A stretch of DNA of 64,000 nt from Chloroflexota bacterium. Lineage in GTDB: Bacteria; Chloroflexota; Anaerolineae; Aggregatilineales; Phototrophicaceae. Both the position numbers and the translations under genes were made by a program. The notes under the pieces were generated by a model that was not told where the DNA came from, made no database searches, and worked only from the letters and a program-made list of their open reading frames with translations. Within the stretch, counting starts at the first letter, position 1, and each line of letters begins with the position of its first letter. Shown in pieces: positions 1 to 8,377 of the stretch. The DNA lies in assembly GCA_028875185.1 (NCBI GenBank), contig JAPPFH010000127.1, forward strand, positions 1-64,000, in the 5' to 3' direction.

Positions 1-114
1 TATTGATGTTCAGACCTTTCAACAATCAAGTCATTTCACATAAAGCGTATCAATAGAATCTGTTACTCCGAAAACTGAGACCGTCCGTTGGGATATGTAA
101 ATCCGAGCGCGCCC

Positions 115-142
115 TTGCTTGATTTTGCCGCCGTTGTATGCT
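115..142 (+). promoter_or_regulatory. candidate nuo operon promoter
   Basis: Upstream of nuoA there is TTGCTT (115-120) and TATGCT (137-142) with a 16-base spacer. An overlapping alternative is TTGATT (119-124) with TAATCT (142-147), 17-base spacer. Neither is close to consensus, but this is the only promoter-like pair in the 193 bases before the operon. The rest of 1-193 shows no convincing gene. Confidence 0.3.
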
Positions 143-193
143 AATCTCCCTGTTATCTGATTTGTTCCAAAAAGCACAAATGCTTGGAGCCCG

Positions 194-556
194 ATGTCGA
201 CCGTCCTGGAATTTGGTCCCGTCACCGCGCTGTTGGTCATCTCCGTCGTCTTGGCTTTGATCATCGCCAACATTTCGCGGGTGATGGGCCCGCACCGGCC
301 GACCTATCGCAAATCAGTGCCTTATGAAAGCGGCATGAAGCCGATTGGCCCGGCCACGCGCCGTTTGCCGGTAAAGTTTTATTTGGTCGCTGTTCTCTTC
401 ATCATTTTTGATATCGAAGTGATATTCTTCTTGCCCTGGGCGGTATCCATGCGCGATCTCGGCGTATACGGGCTGGCGGTGATGGCGGTGTTCACCATCA
501 TTCTGATCGTCGGTTTCGTCTACGAATGGAAGAAAGGTGGTTTGGAATGGGAGTAA
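194..556 (+). CDS. nuoA: NADH-quinone oxidoreductase subunit A
   Basis: Small membrane subunit of complex I, at the junction between the peripheral and membrane arms, where quinone reduction is coupled to proton pumping. The 120-aa product has three hydrophobic segments (about 9-29, 61-82 and 90-110). It carries the family loop motif Y-E-S-G (44-47) and the acidic FDIEV motif in the second helix (72-76). The ATG at 194 follows TGGAG (183-187). It overlaps nuoB by 10 bases, so the two are translationally coupled. It is the first gene of an operon that keeps the canonical order A to N. Length is typical. Confidence 0.96.
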   Translation: MSTVLEFGPVTALLVISVVLALIIANISRVMGPHRPTYRKSVPYESGMKPIGPATRRLPVKFYLVAVLFIIFDIEVIFFLPWAVSMRDLGVYGLAVMAVFTIILIVGFVYEWKKGGLEWE

Positions 557-1029
557 GCTCAAAGCTGGGTAATCTGGGCATCGTCACCACCACCGTCGAG
601 CAAGCGGTCAATCATGCGCGCACCGGCGCCATGTGGCCCCTGCTATTTGGGCTGGCTTGCTGCGCGATTGAGTACATGAGTTCGCAGGCGTCCAGTTACG
701 ATTTGTCTCGCTTTGGCATGGAATTGAATCGCGCGACGCCGCGCCAGGCGGACTTGCTAATCGTGTCGGGTCGGTTGACGCGGAAGATGGCGCCAGTCAT
801 TCGGCAGCTTTACGATCAGATGGCCGAACCGAAATGGGTGATTTCAATGGGCGATTGCGCCTCTTGCGGCGGCGTCTACAACAACTATGCAATTGTGCAG
901 GGCGTCGATGAAATCATCCCGGTGGATGTCTATATCGCCGGTTGCCCGCCCCGCCCGGAGCAGTTGCTGCATGGCATCCTGACCTTGCACGAAAAGGTCA
1001 AGAGCGAGCGCATCGCCGATTGGGCGTGA
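547..1029 (+). CDS. nuoB: NADH-quinone oxidoreductase subunit B
   Basis: Peripheral-arm subunit that binds the terminal [4Fe-4S] cluster N2, the direct electron donor to quinone. From the ATG at 547 the protein is 160 aa. The N2 ligands are visible: the adjacent pair C38-C39, C104 in GDCASCGG, and C133 in GCPPRPE. I chose 547 over the in-frame codon at 526 because a GGTGG-type ribosome site lies just upstream and homologues begin near this Met. It overlaps the end of nuoA; nuoC follows after 43 bases. Confidence 0.97.
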   Translation: MGVSSKLGNLGIVTTTVEQAVNHARTGAMWPLLFGLACCAIEYMSSQASSYDLSRFGMELNRATPRQADLLIVSGRLTRKMAPVIRQLYDQMAEPKWVISMGDCASCGGVYNNYAIVQGVDEIIPVDVYIAGCPPRPEQLLHGILTLHEKVKSERIADWA

Positions 1030-1072
1030 TTCGAGACTGGCAAGCATGTTGCGAAAGCAGGTTGACTAGCGA

Positions 1073-1642
1073 ATGGAAATCCCCGCGGCACGAGACCCGG
1101 TTAGCGCGGTTCGAGAAGTCTTCGGCGGCGCGCTGCTGCATGTGAAAGAATTCCGCGGCGATACGACGATCGTCGTCCAAGCCAAGCGCGCGGCGGAAGT
1201 GCTGGACTTTCTTCGAGTCAGTTCTGGTTTAGTCTATAACATGCTGTCCGATGTCAGCGCCGTTGACTACTACCCAAATGATTACGGTGATTCCTTTGAC
1301 GGCGATGAAACTGATTATCGACCGGAACGATTTGCCGTTTCTTATCATATCCTGTCGATGCTTTACAATCGGCGGCTGCGGGTGAAAGCCTTTGCGGCGG
1401 ATGATGATCCGCGCTTGCCGACGGCAACGGTGGTGTGGCCCGCGGCCAATTGGCTCGAGCGGGAGATTGCAGATATGATGGGCATCGTCTTTGAAGGGCA
1501 TTCGGATCAGCGGCGCTTGCTGATGCCGGACGACTGGTATGGTCATCCGCATCGACGCGATTATCCGTTGGGTAAAGAGACGGTGGCTTTTTCCTTCAAT
1601 GTCGATGAGATTCACGAACACAAACCCTTTGCGAGGGATTGA
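1073..1642 (+). CDS. nuoC: NADH-quinone oxidoreductase subunit C
   Basis: 30-kDa-type peripheral-arm subunit that helps shape the interface with NuoD; it has no cofactor. At 189 aa its length is normal for a stand-alone NuoC (no NuoCD fusion). The family signature lies in the C-terminal third: an EREIADMMG stretch followed by the L-L-M-P-D-D-W and H-P-H-R-R-D-Y-P-L region. The acidic stretch around residues 65-80 (DYYPNDYGDSFDGDE) is a little longer than usual. No strong ribosome site precedes the ATG. nuoD starts 14 bases after the stop. Confidence 0.95.
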   Translation: MEIPAARDPVSAVREVFGGALLHVKEFRGDTTIVVQAKRAAEVLDFLRVSSGLVYNMLSDVSAVDYYPNDYGDSFDGDETDYRPERFAVSYHILSMLYNRRLRVKAFAADDDPRLPTATVVWPAANWLEREIADMMGIVFEGHSDQRRLLMPDDWYGHPHRRDYPLGKETVAFSFNVDEIHEHKPFARD

Positions 1643-1656
1643 AGACCGAGGGCGCT

Positions 1657-2925
1657 ATGGCAGTTGCAGAGCATCCGCAATCGATTGAAGAGCAGCGCCG
1701 CTGGGAAGGCGACCTCGACCAGTTGCGCGGCTTGGTCTCCGAGCGGGCGATCACCGGCGAAACCATGCTGCTCAATATGGGTCCGCATCATCCCAGCACG
1801 CACGGCGTATTGCGGCTTCTGCTTGAATTGGATGGCGAGCAAATCGTCAGTTGCTTGCCCGATATTGGCTTCCTGCATACTGGCATCGAAAAATCCATAG
1901 AGGACAAGAGCTACGAGAAGGCGCTGCCGCTGACGGACCGCATGGATTATCTCTCGCCGATGTCCAACAATATGGCCTACGCCGCGGCGGTGGAGAAGCT
2001 GCTGGATTTGGATGTGCCGGAACGCGGGCAGATCATCCGCGTCGTTTGCCTCGAATTGGCGCGCTGCGCCAGCCACCTGGTTTGGCTGGGCACGCACGCG
2101 ATTGACATGGGCGCGATGAGCGTCTTGTTGTACGCTTTCCGCGAGCGCGAGCGGATTCTCGGCATGTTCGAGATGCTCTCGGGCCAACGCATGATGAGCA
2201 GTTACATTCGGCCCGGCGGTGTCTGGCGCGATGTGCCAGATGATTTTCTGCCGACCATCAAGCAATTCCTCAATGACTTCCCTTACAAGGTTGATGATTA
2301 CGAAGCCTTGCTCACTAAGAATCCGATTTGGAAGGATCGGGCGCAGGGCGTCGGCGTCATTGAGCCCGATGTCGCCCTCGCCTACGGCATGACCGGACCG
2401 GCTTTGCGCGGCAGTGGCGTCAATTGGGATTTGCGCAAGGCGCAGCCCTATAGCGGTTACGAGACTTATGACTTCAACGTGCCCCTGGGCGAGCATGGTG
2501 ATGTCTACGACCGCTATCTGATACGCATCCAGGAATTCCGCGAGAGCATGAAGATTTTGAACCAAGCGGTGGCGCGGCTGGAGACGGTGAGCGGTCCATT
2601 CCGGTCGCGGAACAACAAGTATTGCCCGCCGCTGCGCAGTGAGCTGGGGCAGAGCATGGAAGCGGTCATCCATCACTTTAAGCTCTGGACCTACGGCTAT
2701 GACGCGCCGGATGATGAAGTCTACAATGCGATCGAAAGCCCGCGCGGCGAGATCGGCTGTTACATTCATGGGACGGGCGCCAACAAACCGCGGCGCGTGC
2801 ATTTCAAGACGCCGTCCTTTATCCATATCAGCGCGCTGCCGGTTGTTTCAAAGGGTTATCTCTTGGCGGACATGGTGGCGATCATCGGGAGCGTCGACAT
2901 CGTGCTCGGCGATTGCGACCGCTAA
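1657..2925 (+). CDS. nuoD: NADH-quinone oxidoreductase subunit D
   Basis: 49-kDa-type subunit, related to [NiFe] hydrogenase large subunits, that forms the quinone pocket with NuoB. Visible family motifs are GPHHPSTHG near the N-terminus (quinone-pocket loop), IGFLHTGIEK, the P-L-T-D-R-M-D-Y-L segment, and the conserved C-terminal MVAIIGSVDIVLGDCDR. The hydrogenase Ni-binding cysteines are absent, as expected. I use the ATG at 1657, preceded by GAGGGC, rather than the TTG at 1639 that overlaps nuoC; this gives 422 aa. The next gene is not nuoE but a small exported protein. Confidence 0.97.
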   Translation: MAVAEHPQSIEEQRRWEGDLDQLRGLVSERAITGETMLLNMGPHHPSTHGVLRLLLELDGEQIVSCLPDIGFLHTGIEKSIEDKSYEKALPLTDRMDYLSPMSNNMAYAAAVEKLLDLDVPERGQIIRVVCLELARCASHLVWLGTHAIDMGAMSVLLYAFRERERILGMFEMLSGQRMMSSYIRPGGVWRDVPDDFLPTIKQFLNDFPYKVDDYEALLTKNPIWKDRAQGVGVIEPDVALAYGMTGPALRGSGVNWDLRKAQPYSGYETYDFNVPLGEHGDVYDRYLIRIQEFRESMKILNQAVARLETVSGPFRSRNNKYCPPLRSELGQSMEAVIHHFKLWTYGYDAPDDEVYNAIESPRGEIGCYIHGTGANKPRRVHFKTPSFIHISALPVVSKGYLLADMVAIIGSVDIVLGDCDR

Positions 2926-2991
2926 GGAATAGGCAAGCCGAAGCACTTTTGCTCAAATTGCGAATATACGATGCGCATAAGGAGAAACGGC

Positions 2992-3609
2992 ATGAAGAGC
3001 ATGATTCTTCTTTTTCTGTTGACAACGATGCTAGTGCTTCCAGTTCTTGGACACGACGGTGAAGCAGTCATAAACGAAGATCCATACACCGTTGTAGATT
3101 GCGGCGCGGTGTTGGGCAAAATCACAGTTGGCAACAATGATCCGGCTCCACTTTACTCCACACTGCTTCATGCCATTTTGGGAGCAAATATGGAAGCTTG
3201 GGATAGTCAATGGCGAACTATGGCTCTCCTTTATGCGGCTGCCACAGTTGAGTGCGAAAACAAAGAGACTGTGGGTGATGAACCACAGCAAGCGGATGAG
3301 GATGAAGCAAAGGTCTTGGAAGAAGAAGATGCCGTCCTTGAATTCAGCAGTAAAGAACATGGCCAAGAGCCTTTGCTGGGACCGATGACGCTGCCTGCAG
3401 GCATATACATTGTGACCTTGAACGCAATAGGTTTGGCAAGCGCAGAGTTTGAGGCGATCTCGGAATGCGACGGCGATATGGAGTATGGAATGTACATCTA
3501 CGATAATGAAGGCAAAGTCCAGGAACGCCTTGATATCGAGACGGATTGTCGTTTTACGATTGTAGTTGACGCGGACGATGATTGGACGTTGTCGATACAA
3601 CTGCTTTGA
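2992..3609 (+). CDS. exported acidic protein inserted in nuo operon, unknown function
   Basis: I do not recognise the family. From the ATG at 2992, well placed after AAGGAG (2979-2984), the protein is 205 aa. It starts with a clear signal peptide: a short basic n-region, a Leu/Met-rich core over about residues 4-19, and likely cleavage near LGH-DG. The mature protein is strongly acidic, with a Glu/Asp-rich middle (about 90-120). It has four cysteines in two regions, suggesting disulfides outside the cell membrane. The C-terminal part alternates hydrophobic and polar residues (LPAGIYIVTL..., then DWTLSIQLL) like a beta sandwich. The gene is co-directional with nuoD and nuoE (66 and 47 bases away). 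Its base composition looks less GC-rich than its neighbours, suggesting later insertion. A complex I accessory role is inference from position only. Confidence 0.75.
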   Translation: MKSMILLFLLTTMLVLPVLGHDGEAVINEDPYTVVDCGAVLGKITVGNNDPAPLYSTLLHAILGANMEAWDSQWRTMALLYAAATVECENKETVGDEPQQADEDEAKVLEEEDAVLEFSSKEHGQEPLLGPMTLPAGIYIVTLNAIGLASAEFEAISECDGDMEYGMYIYDNEGKVQERLDIETDCRFTIVVDADDDWTLSIQLL

Positions 3610-3656
3610 GCTGATCTTTTGCTAACCTGTGCGATCTGCATGAAGGAAAGCAGTAC

Positions 3657-4154
3657 ATGGCGATCATCGGCAATCCAAAATACGAAGAGCGCATCAAAAG
3701 CCATTTGGCGAAGTACGAAACCAAACGCTCGGCGGTGATGCCGCTGCTTTACATCGCGCAGGAAGAATACGGCTGGGTCAATCCAGACGGCATCAGCGAA
3801 GTCGCCGAGATTCTCAATCTCGATCCGACGCAGGTCAAGTCGATCGCCGGCTTTTACACCATGTATTCGGAGAAGCCCAAAGGCAAATACTGGCTGCAGG
3901 TTTGCACCGACTTGCCCTGCGCGCTGCAAGGCGCTGATGACTTTCACGCTTGGCTGAAGGACGAACTTGGCGTGGAAGAAGGCGGCACAACCAAAGACGA
4001 GATGTTCACCGTCGAGCACGTCATGTGTCTGGCCGCTTGCGACAAGGCGCCCATGCTGCAATGCAATTTTCGTTATGTCGAGAATCTTGATCAGGACAAG
4101 ATGCGCGGCTTGCTGGCGAAGTGGCGGGCGGAAGCGGCGAACGGGCGCGGCTAA
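3657..4154 (+). CDS. nuoE: NADH-quinone oxidoreductase subunit E
   Basis: 24-kDa-type subunit of the NADH dehydrogenase module, holding [2Fe-2S] cluster N1a. It is 165 aa, a usual length. The thioredoxin-like ligand set is present: C83 and C88 (CTDLPC) with C124 and C128 (CLAAC). The N-terminal helical part contains the family stretch L-L-Y-I-A-Q-E-E-Y-G-W. Ribosome site GAAGGAAAG lies upstream. NuoF follows after 30 bases, so the E-F-G diaphorase module is kept together apart from one small insert before nuoG. Confidence 0.96.
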   Translation: MAIIGNPKYEERIKSHLAKYETKRSAVMPLLYIAQEEYGWVNPDGISEVAEILNLDPTQVKSIAGFYTMYSEKPKGKYWLQVCTDLPCALQGADDFHAWLKDELGVEEGGTTKDEMFTVEHVMCLAACDKAPMLQCNFRYVENLDQDKMRGLLAKWRAEAANGRG

Positions 4155-4184
4155 GCCAGCCTGAAAAAGGAATCCAGAGCGAAT

Positions 4185-5450
4185 ATGCACATTCTCTTGC
4201 GCGGACGCGATATCGACAACATCAAGCAACTTGATGTCTATGAGCGGCATGGCGGCTTCGCGGGCATGAAGAAGGCGCTGGCTATGACGCCGGCCGAGGT
4301 CATCAATGTGGTGAAAGCGTCAGGCTTGCGCGGCCGCGGCGGCGCTGGCTTCCCCACCGGCGTCAAGTGGAGCTTTATCCCGCAGCATGAGCCGGTCAAA
4401 TTCGTCACGGTTAATGCCGACGAAAGCGAGACCGGCACCTTCAAAGATCGCGAGATCATGGAGGAGAATCCTTATCAACTGATTGAAGGCTCGCTGATCT
4501 GCGCCTACGCCATACAAGCGAAAGCGGTTTACATCTACCTGCGCGGCGAATTCTGGGACATCGGCGATCAGTTGGACGAATGCATCGAGGCTTTGCGCGC
4601 GAAAGGATACATTGGCGCGAACATCATGGGCTCTGGCTACGACTGTGAGGTCTACACCCACCTCGGCGCCGGCGCTTATATCTGCGGCGAAGAGAGCGCG
4701 CTGCTCAACAGTCTCGAAGGCTATTTGGGGCAGCCGCGCGTGCGTCCGCCATTCCCGGCGCAAAAGGGCGGGGGGCTATATAAGGAAGCGACCGTAGTCA
4801 ACAATGTCGAGACGCTGGCGAACGTGCCCTACATCCTAAACGACGGCGCGGATGCGTTTAAGGCGATCGGCACCGAACAAAGCGCGGGCAACAAAATCTA
4901 TTGCGTTAGCGGTCATGTCAAGCGACCCGGCAATTATGAGCTGCCGATGGGCACGACTTTTCGCGAGTTGCTTTACGAACATGCCGGCGGGCCGCTGCAT
5001 GAAGAACGAAAATTTAAGGCGATGCTGCCGTCTGGCGGTTCAGGACCTATCGTGCCTTTGACCGATGAGGTGCTGGATACACCGATGAGCTACGAAGACT
5101 GCGCCAACATTGGCACGATTATCGGCTCAGCCTCCATCATTGTCATGGATGAGACGGTGGATATGACCTGGGTCGCCTCCAAGGTCACCAAGTTTTTCAA
5201 GCACGAAAGTTGTGGCAAGTGCACGCCCTGCCGCGAAGGCACCTACTGGTTGGACAAGGTTATCGACCGCATTCTGGACGGGCGCGGCTCGCCCGATGAT
5301 GTCACGCGCATTGCCGATGTGGCCGAGAATATGGCCGGCACGACTTTATGCGCCTTGGGGGATTTCGCCGCCAACCCCATCATTCACACGATCCGTCATT
5401 TCCCCGACGACTTCGCGCAGCATGTCAGCGCGCAGGGGGCGGACGGGTAA
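4185..5450 (+). CDS. nuoF: NADH-quinone oxidoreductase subunit F
   Basis: 51-kDa-type subunit that oxidises NADH through FMN and passes electrons to cluster N3. The 421-aa product shows the flavin/NADH site G-R-G-G-A-G-F-P-T-G (50-59), the second glycine-rich motif GAGAYICGEE (161-170), and N3 cysteine ligands C343, C346, C349 (SCGKCTPCREG) and C389. All catalytic elements look intact, so this is a genuine NADH-oxidising complex I and not an F420- or ferredoxin-dependent 11-subunit form. Its stop lies 8 bases before the ATG of a small TPR-like gene that separates it from nuoG. Confidence 0.97.
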   Translation: MHILLRGRDIDNIKQLDVYERHGGFAGMKKALAMTPAEVINVVKASGLRGRGGAGFPTGVKWSFIPQHEPVKFVTVNADESETGTFKDREIMEENPYQLIEGSLICAYAIQAKAVYIYLRGEFWDIGDQLDECIEALRAKGYIGANIMGSGYDCEVYTHLGAGAYICGEESALLNSLEGYLGQPRVRPPFPAQKGGGLYKEATVVNNVETLANVPYILNDGADAFKAIGTEQSAGNKIYCVSGHVKRPGNYELPMGTTFRELLYEHAGGPLHEERKFKAMLPSGGSGPIVPLTDEVLDTPMSYEDCANIGTIIGSASIIVMDETVDMTWVASKVTKFFKHESCGKCTPCREGTYWLDKVIDRILDGRGSPDDVTRIADVAENMAGTTLCALGDFAANPIIHTIRHFPDDFAQHVSAQGADG

Positions 5451-5458
5451 AGATTGAT

Positions 5459-5782
5459 ATGAGACTGAAAGACATCAGCGGGAACTTGCGCAAGCTGGTC
5501 GGCAGCGTCATGCAATCGCCCTTGGAGCGCGAGCGCGGTCTTTACCAGCGCTGCCGGAAATTGAGCAAACAGATTGAAGAGACGCCGGACAACATAACAC
5601 TTTATGTTCTGCATGGCGAACTGAATTTGGAACGTGGAAAACACGAGCGCGCCAGGACTGACTTTGAGACCGCCATCGAATTGGCGGAGCGCGCGGATGA
5701 GTCAAGGGGCTGGCTGGTTATGGAGCAAATCATGCGCGATCGCGCGCTCCATGGTTTAAGGCGGATGGAGCGCCAGTTGTAA
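5459..5782 (+). CDS. small TPR-like helical protein between nuoF and nuoG
   Basis: A 107-aa protein beginning at the ATG at 5459, 8 bases after nuoF. It is predicted soluble: no signal peptide or membrane segment. It is rich in Arg, Glu and Leu. The middle (about 44-78) resembles one or two tetratricopeptide helical hairpins, with the pattern T-L-Y-V-L-H-G-E-L-N-L-E-R-G-K followed by A-R-T-D-F-E-T-A-I-E-L-A. TPRs normally act as protein-docking surfaces. The position inside the NADH-dehydrogenase gene cluster suggests an assembly or docking factor for NuoE/F/G, but that is inference. The longer reading from 5348 would run through the 3' end of nuoF out of frame and is not credible. Confidence 0.7.
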   Translation: MRLKDISGNLRKLVGSVMQSPLERERGLYQRCRKLSKQIEETPDNITLYVLHGELNLERGKHERARTDFETAIELAERADESRGWLVMEQIMRDRALHGLRRMERQL

Positions 5783-5824
5783 TCGCCGCCTGGATTGCGG
5801 AATCTGCTGAGGGTGGAGGAGTGA

Positions 5825-8359
5825 ATGTCCGACACGGTAATAATAAACGTTGACGGAAATGACTATGAGGTGGCTGCTGGCTCGAATCTAGTTGACGCCG
5901 CCAAATGGCACGCGGGCAACGACATCCCGGTATTCTGCTATCATCCCAAGATGGAACCGGTGGGCATGTGCCGGATGTGCCTGGTCGAATTGGGTACGCC
6001 CGCCCGCGACCGCGCTACCGGCGAAGCGATGCTTAACGATGATGGTTCGCCACAGATCCGCTATTTCCCCAAGTTGCAGACCGCTTGCACCACCACCGTC
6101 AGCGACGGCATGCACATCAAGACAAACACGCAAGAAGTAATTGACGCGCGCAACGATGTGCTCGAATTCCTGCTTTCGAGCCATCCGCTGGATTGCCCGA
6201 TTTGCGACAAAGGCGGCGAATGCCCGCTGCAGAATCTAACGATGCGCCACGGTCCGCAATCATCACGCATGTATTTTGAAGACAAACAATTGTTGGAAAA
6301 GCATTATCCGCTCGGCGATCTAATTTTCCTCGACCGCGAGCGCTGCATTCAATGCGCGCGCTGCGTCCGCTTTCAAGATGAAGTGGTCGGCGATGATGTG
6401 CTGGCTTTCCACGAGCGCGGTCGCCGGTTGCAAATCATCACCAATTCCGACCCCGGCTTCGATACCTACTTCAGCGGCAACACGACAGATATTTGCCCGG
6501 TCGGCGCCTTGACCACGACCGACTTCCGCTTCGGCGCGCGCCCTTGGGAATTGAACGAAGTGCCGAGCATTTCCCCTTGGGACGCAACAGGCGAGAATAT
6601 CAGCCTCAGCATGCGGCTCGACCGCGACTTTGGCGGCAAGGCGCTGATTAAACGGGTCATGCCGCGTCAAAATGAACGCGTCAACGAAATCTGGATCAGC
6701 GACAAGACGCGCTTCGGCCATCACTTCACGCGCAGTGAGGATCGCTTGACTCAACCGATGATGAGATCCGGCGGCGTCTTGCGCGAGTCCAACTGGTCGG
6801 CAGTGATGGCGGCTATGGCCGGCTTGCTTAAAGATGCTGACGGCGATATAGCGGCGATCGCCGGCAGCAGTATGACCAACGAAGACTTATGGGAATTGCG
6901 GCAGTTGGTTGAGGGATTGGGCGGCTCGCGGCTTGGCGCCTGGATACCCTCTCATGGCGGCGCCGAGATCGTCGCCGAAGTCGGCGTCGGCTTTGGAACG
7001 AATCTGGGGCAGCTTGGTCGCGGCGATGCGATTCTGGTGATCGCCTCGGACTTGGAAGAAGAAGCGCCGATTTGGCGGCTGCGGTTGAAACAAGCGCAAG
7101 ACCGCGGCGCTTATCTCGTCGTCGCTAACGCGCGTCACACGCGGCTGGAAGACTTCGCCATACAGGGCGCGCGCAATGACAAGGTGGTCGAAGGCGATGC
7201 CATCCGCTACGGCGCCGGCGAGGCGGTCTTGATCATGCGGAATCTCAGCGCCGATCAGCCGGAAATCGCGGAGCGCTTGAGCGAGGCGGAGAACCTCGTG
7301 ATCGTAGCCGGCGCCGAAGGCTTGACGCTCTCCGGCGGTAAAGCGCTTGCCCAGGCGGCCGCCAACTTTCTCATCGAAACGGGGCATATCGGCCGGCGCA
7401 ACAACGGCTTGCTCATACCCTTGCCCGGGGCAAATGGCATGGGCTTGCATTACTTGGGTTTCACGCCAGATACGACGCTGGACATCATGACGAATCCGCC
7501 CCAAGTATTGATCGTTGCGCAGGCGGAACTGCTAGACGACGATCCGGCGGCGCGAGCTTGGCTCAGCGGCGTTGAGACGATCGTCTACGCCAATTTCTTC
7601 GACGACGGCATATCGGCGCTTGCCAACTATATCCTGCCCATCCAGACATTCGCCGAACGCGATGGCAGCTTCGTCAATGGCGAGCGGCGCGTGCAGCGCT
7701 TTTATACCGCGCAGGGTCCAATTGGCCAGTCGCTGCCCGCTTGGAAGCTCTTCGGCGGCGCCAGACAGGCGCTCGGCGCGGGCGCGCTGCAGCCATCGGC
7801 GGCCGCGGTCATGAGGGATTTGAGCGCGGATATCAGCGAATTTGAAGGCATCAGTTACAAAGCGCTGGCGCAGGTCAAGCGCGAATTTCCCGATGTCGGC
7901 GGGCGCGATCAATACTACGGCGGCACCGCTTACACCAACACCGGCGGGCTCGGGATCCAGATTCCTTGCGTGTCTGATACGCGCAAAGGACGGCGGACGC
8001 GCCAATTGGAGCGATTCGACCAGCCGGGCGCCGGCGAGGACGAAGTGCTGATCATGCCGGTTACCCGGCTTTATAACCGCCAGCGCAACTTCCGTCCCAG
8101 CTTAATGCTCGAGCCGCGCGTCTTGACACCCTACGCGATCGTCAACTCAGACGACGCCGCGGCGCTGGGAATAAGCGATGGCGACATCGTGGAGATCCGC
8201 GCGGGCGAATCGAACGTTCGCGTTCAGGCGGCGCTCAGTGACGAAATCGCGGCGGGCGCCGTTGCGCTGCCAAGACATCTTACGGAAGAAGCGATTCCAT
8301 TGACCATCACCGCTGGCAGCGTCAGCAAAGTGGCGGAAGCGGTCGCGGCCGCTACCTGA
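5825..8359 (+). CDS. nuoG: NADH-quinone oxidoreductase subunit G
   Basis: 75-kDa-type subunit carrying the iron-sulfur wire between NuoF and NuoB. The 844-aa protein has an N-terminal ferredoxin-like domain with [2Fe-2S] ligands C38, C49, C52 and C88. The N5-type cluster has ligands H120, C124, C127, C133, and N4 has C174, C177, C180 and C224 (DICPVGAL). The molybdopterin-oxidoreductase-like domain follows from about 235 to the end, including a molydopterin-dinucleotide-type C-terminal barrel. The extra cluster N7 is missing: the place where CxxC...GC would lie reads SISPWDATGEN, without cysteines. The ATG at 5825 follows GGTGGAGGA. Confidence 0.96.
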   Translation: MSDTVIINVDGNDYEVAAGSNLVDAAKWHAGNDIPVFCYHPKMEPVGMCRMCLVELGTPARDRATGEAMLNDDGSPQIRYFPKLQTACTTTVSDGMHIKTNTQEVIDARNDVLEFLLSSHPLDCPICDKGGECPLQNLTMRHGPQSSRMYFEDKQLLEKHYPLGDLIFLDRERCIQCARCVRFQDEVVGDDVLAFHERGRRLQIITNSDPGFDTYFSGNTTDICPVGALTTTDFRFGARPWELNEVPSISPWDATGENISLSMRLDRDFGGKALIKRVMPRQNERVNEIWISDKTRFGHHFTRSEDRLTQPMMRSGGVLRESNWSAVMAAMAGLLKDADGDIAAIAGSSMTNEDLWELRQLVEGLGGSRLGAWIPSHGGAEIVAEVGVGFGTNLGQLGRGDAILVIASDLEEEAPIWRLRLKQAQDRGAYLVVANARHTRLEDFAIQGARNDKVVEGDAIRYGAGEAVLIMRNLSADQPEIAERLSEAENLVIVAGAEGLTLSGGKALAQAAANFLIETGHIGRRNNGLLIPLPGANGMGLHYLGFTPDTTLDIMTNPPQVLIVAQAELLDDDPAARAWLSGVETIVYANFFDDGISALANYILPIQTFAERDGSFVNGERRVQRFYTAQGPIGQSLPAWKLFGGARQALGAGALQPSAAAVMRDLSADISEFEGISYKALAQVKREFPDVGGRDQYYGGTAYTNTGGLGIQIPCVSDTRKGRRTRQLERFDQPGAGEDEVLIMPVTRLYNRQRNFRPSLMLEPRVLTPYAIVNSDDAAALGISDGDIVEIRAGESNVRVQAALSDEIAAGAVALPRHLTEEAIPLTITAGSVSKVAEAVAAAT

Positions 8360-8377
8360 TGACAGAGGAAATAAGGC

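Noticed and set aside
1612..2826. 404-aa minus-strand open frame opposite nuoD
   Set aside because: It is the mirror of a highly conserved gene; the translation is low-complexity and resembles no family, and high GC codon bias keeps the antisense frame open.
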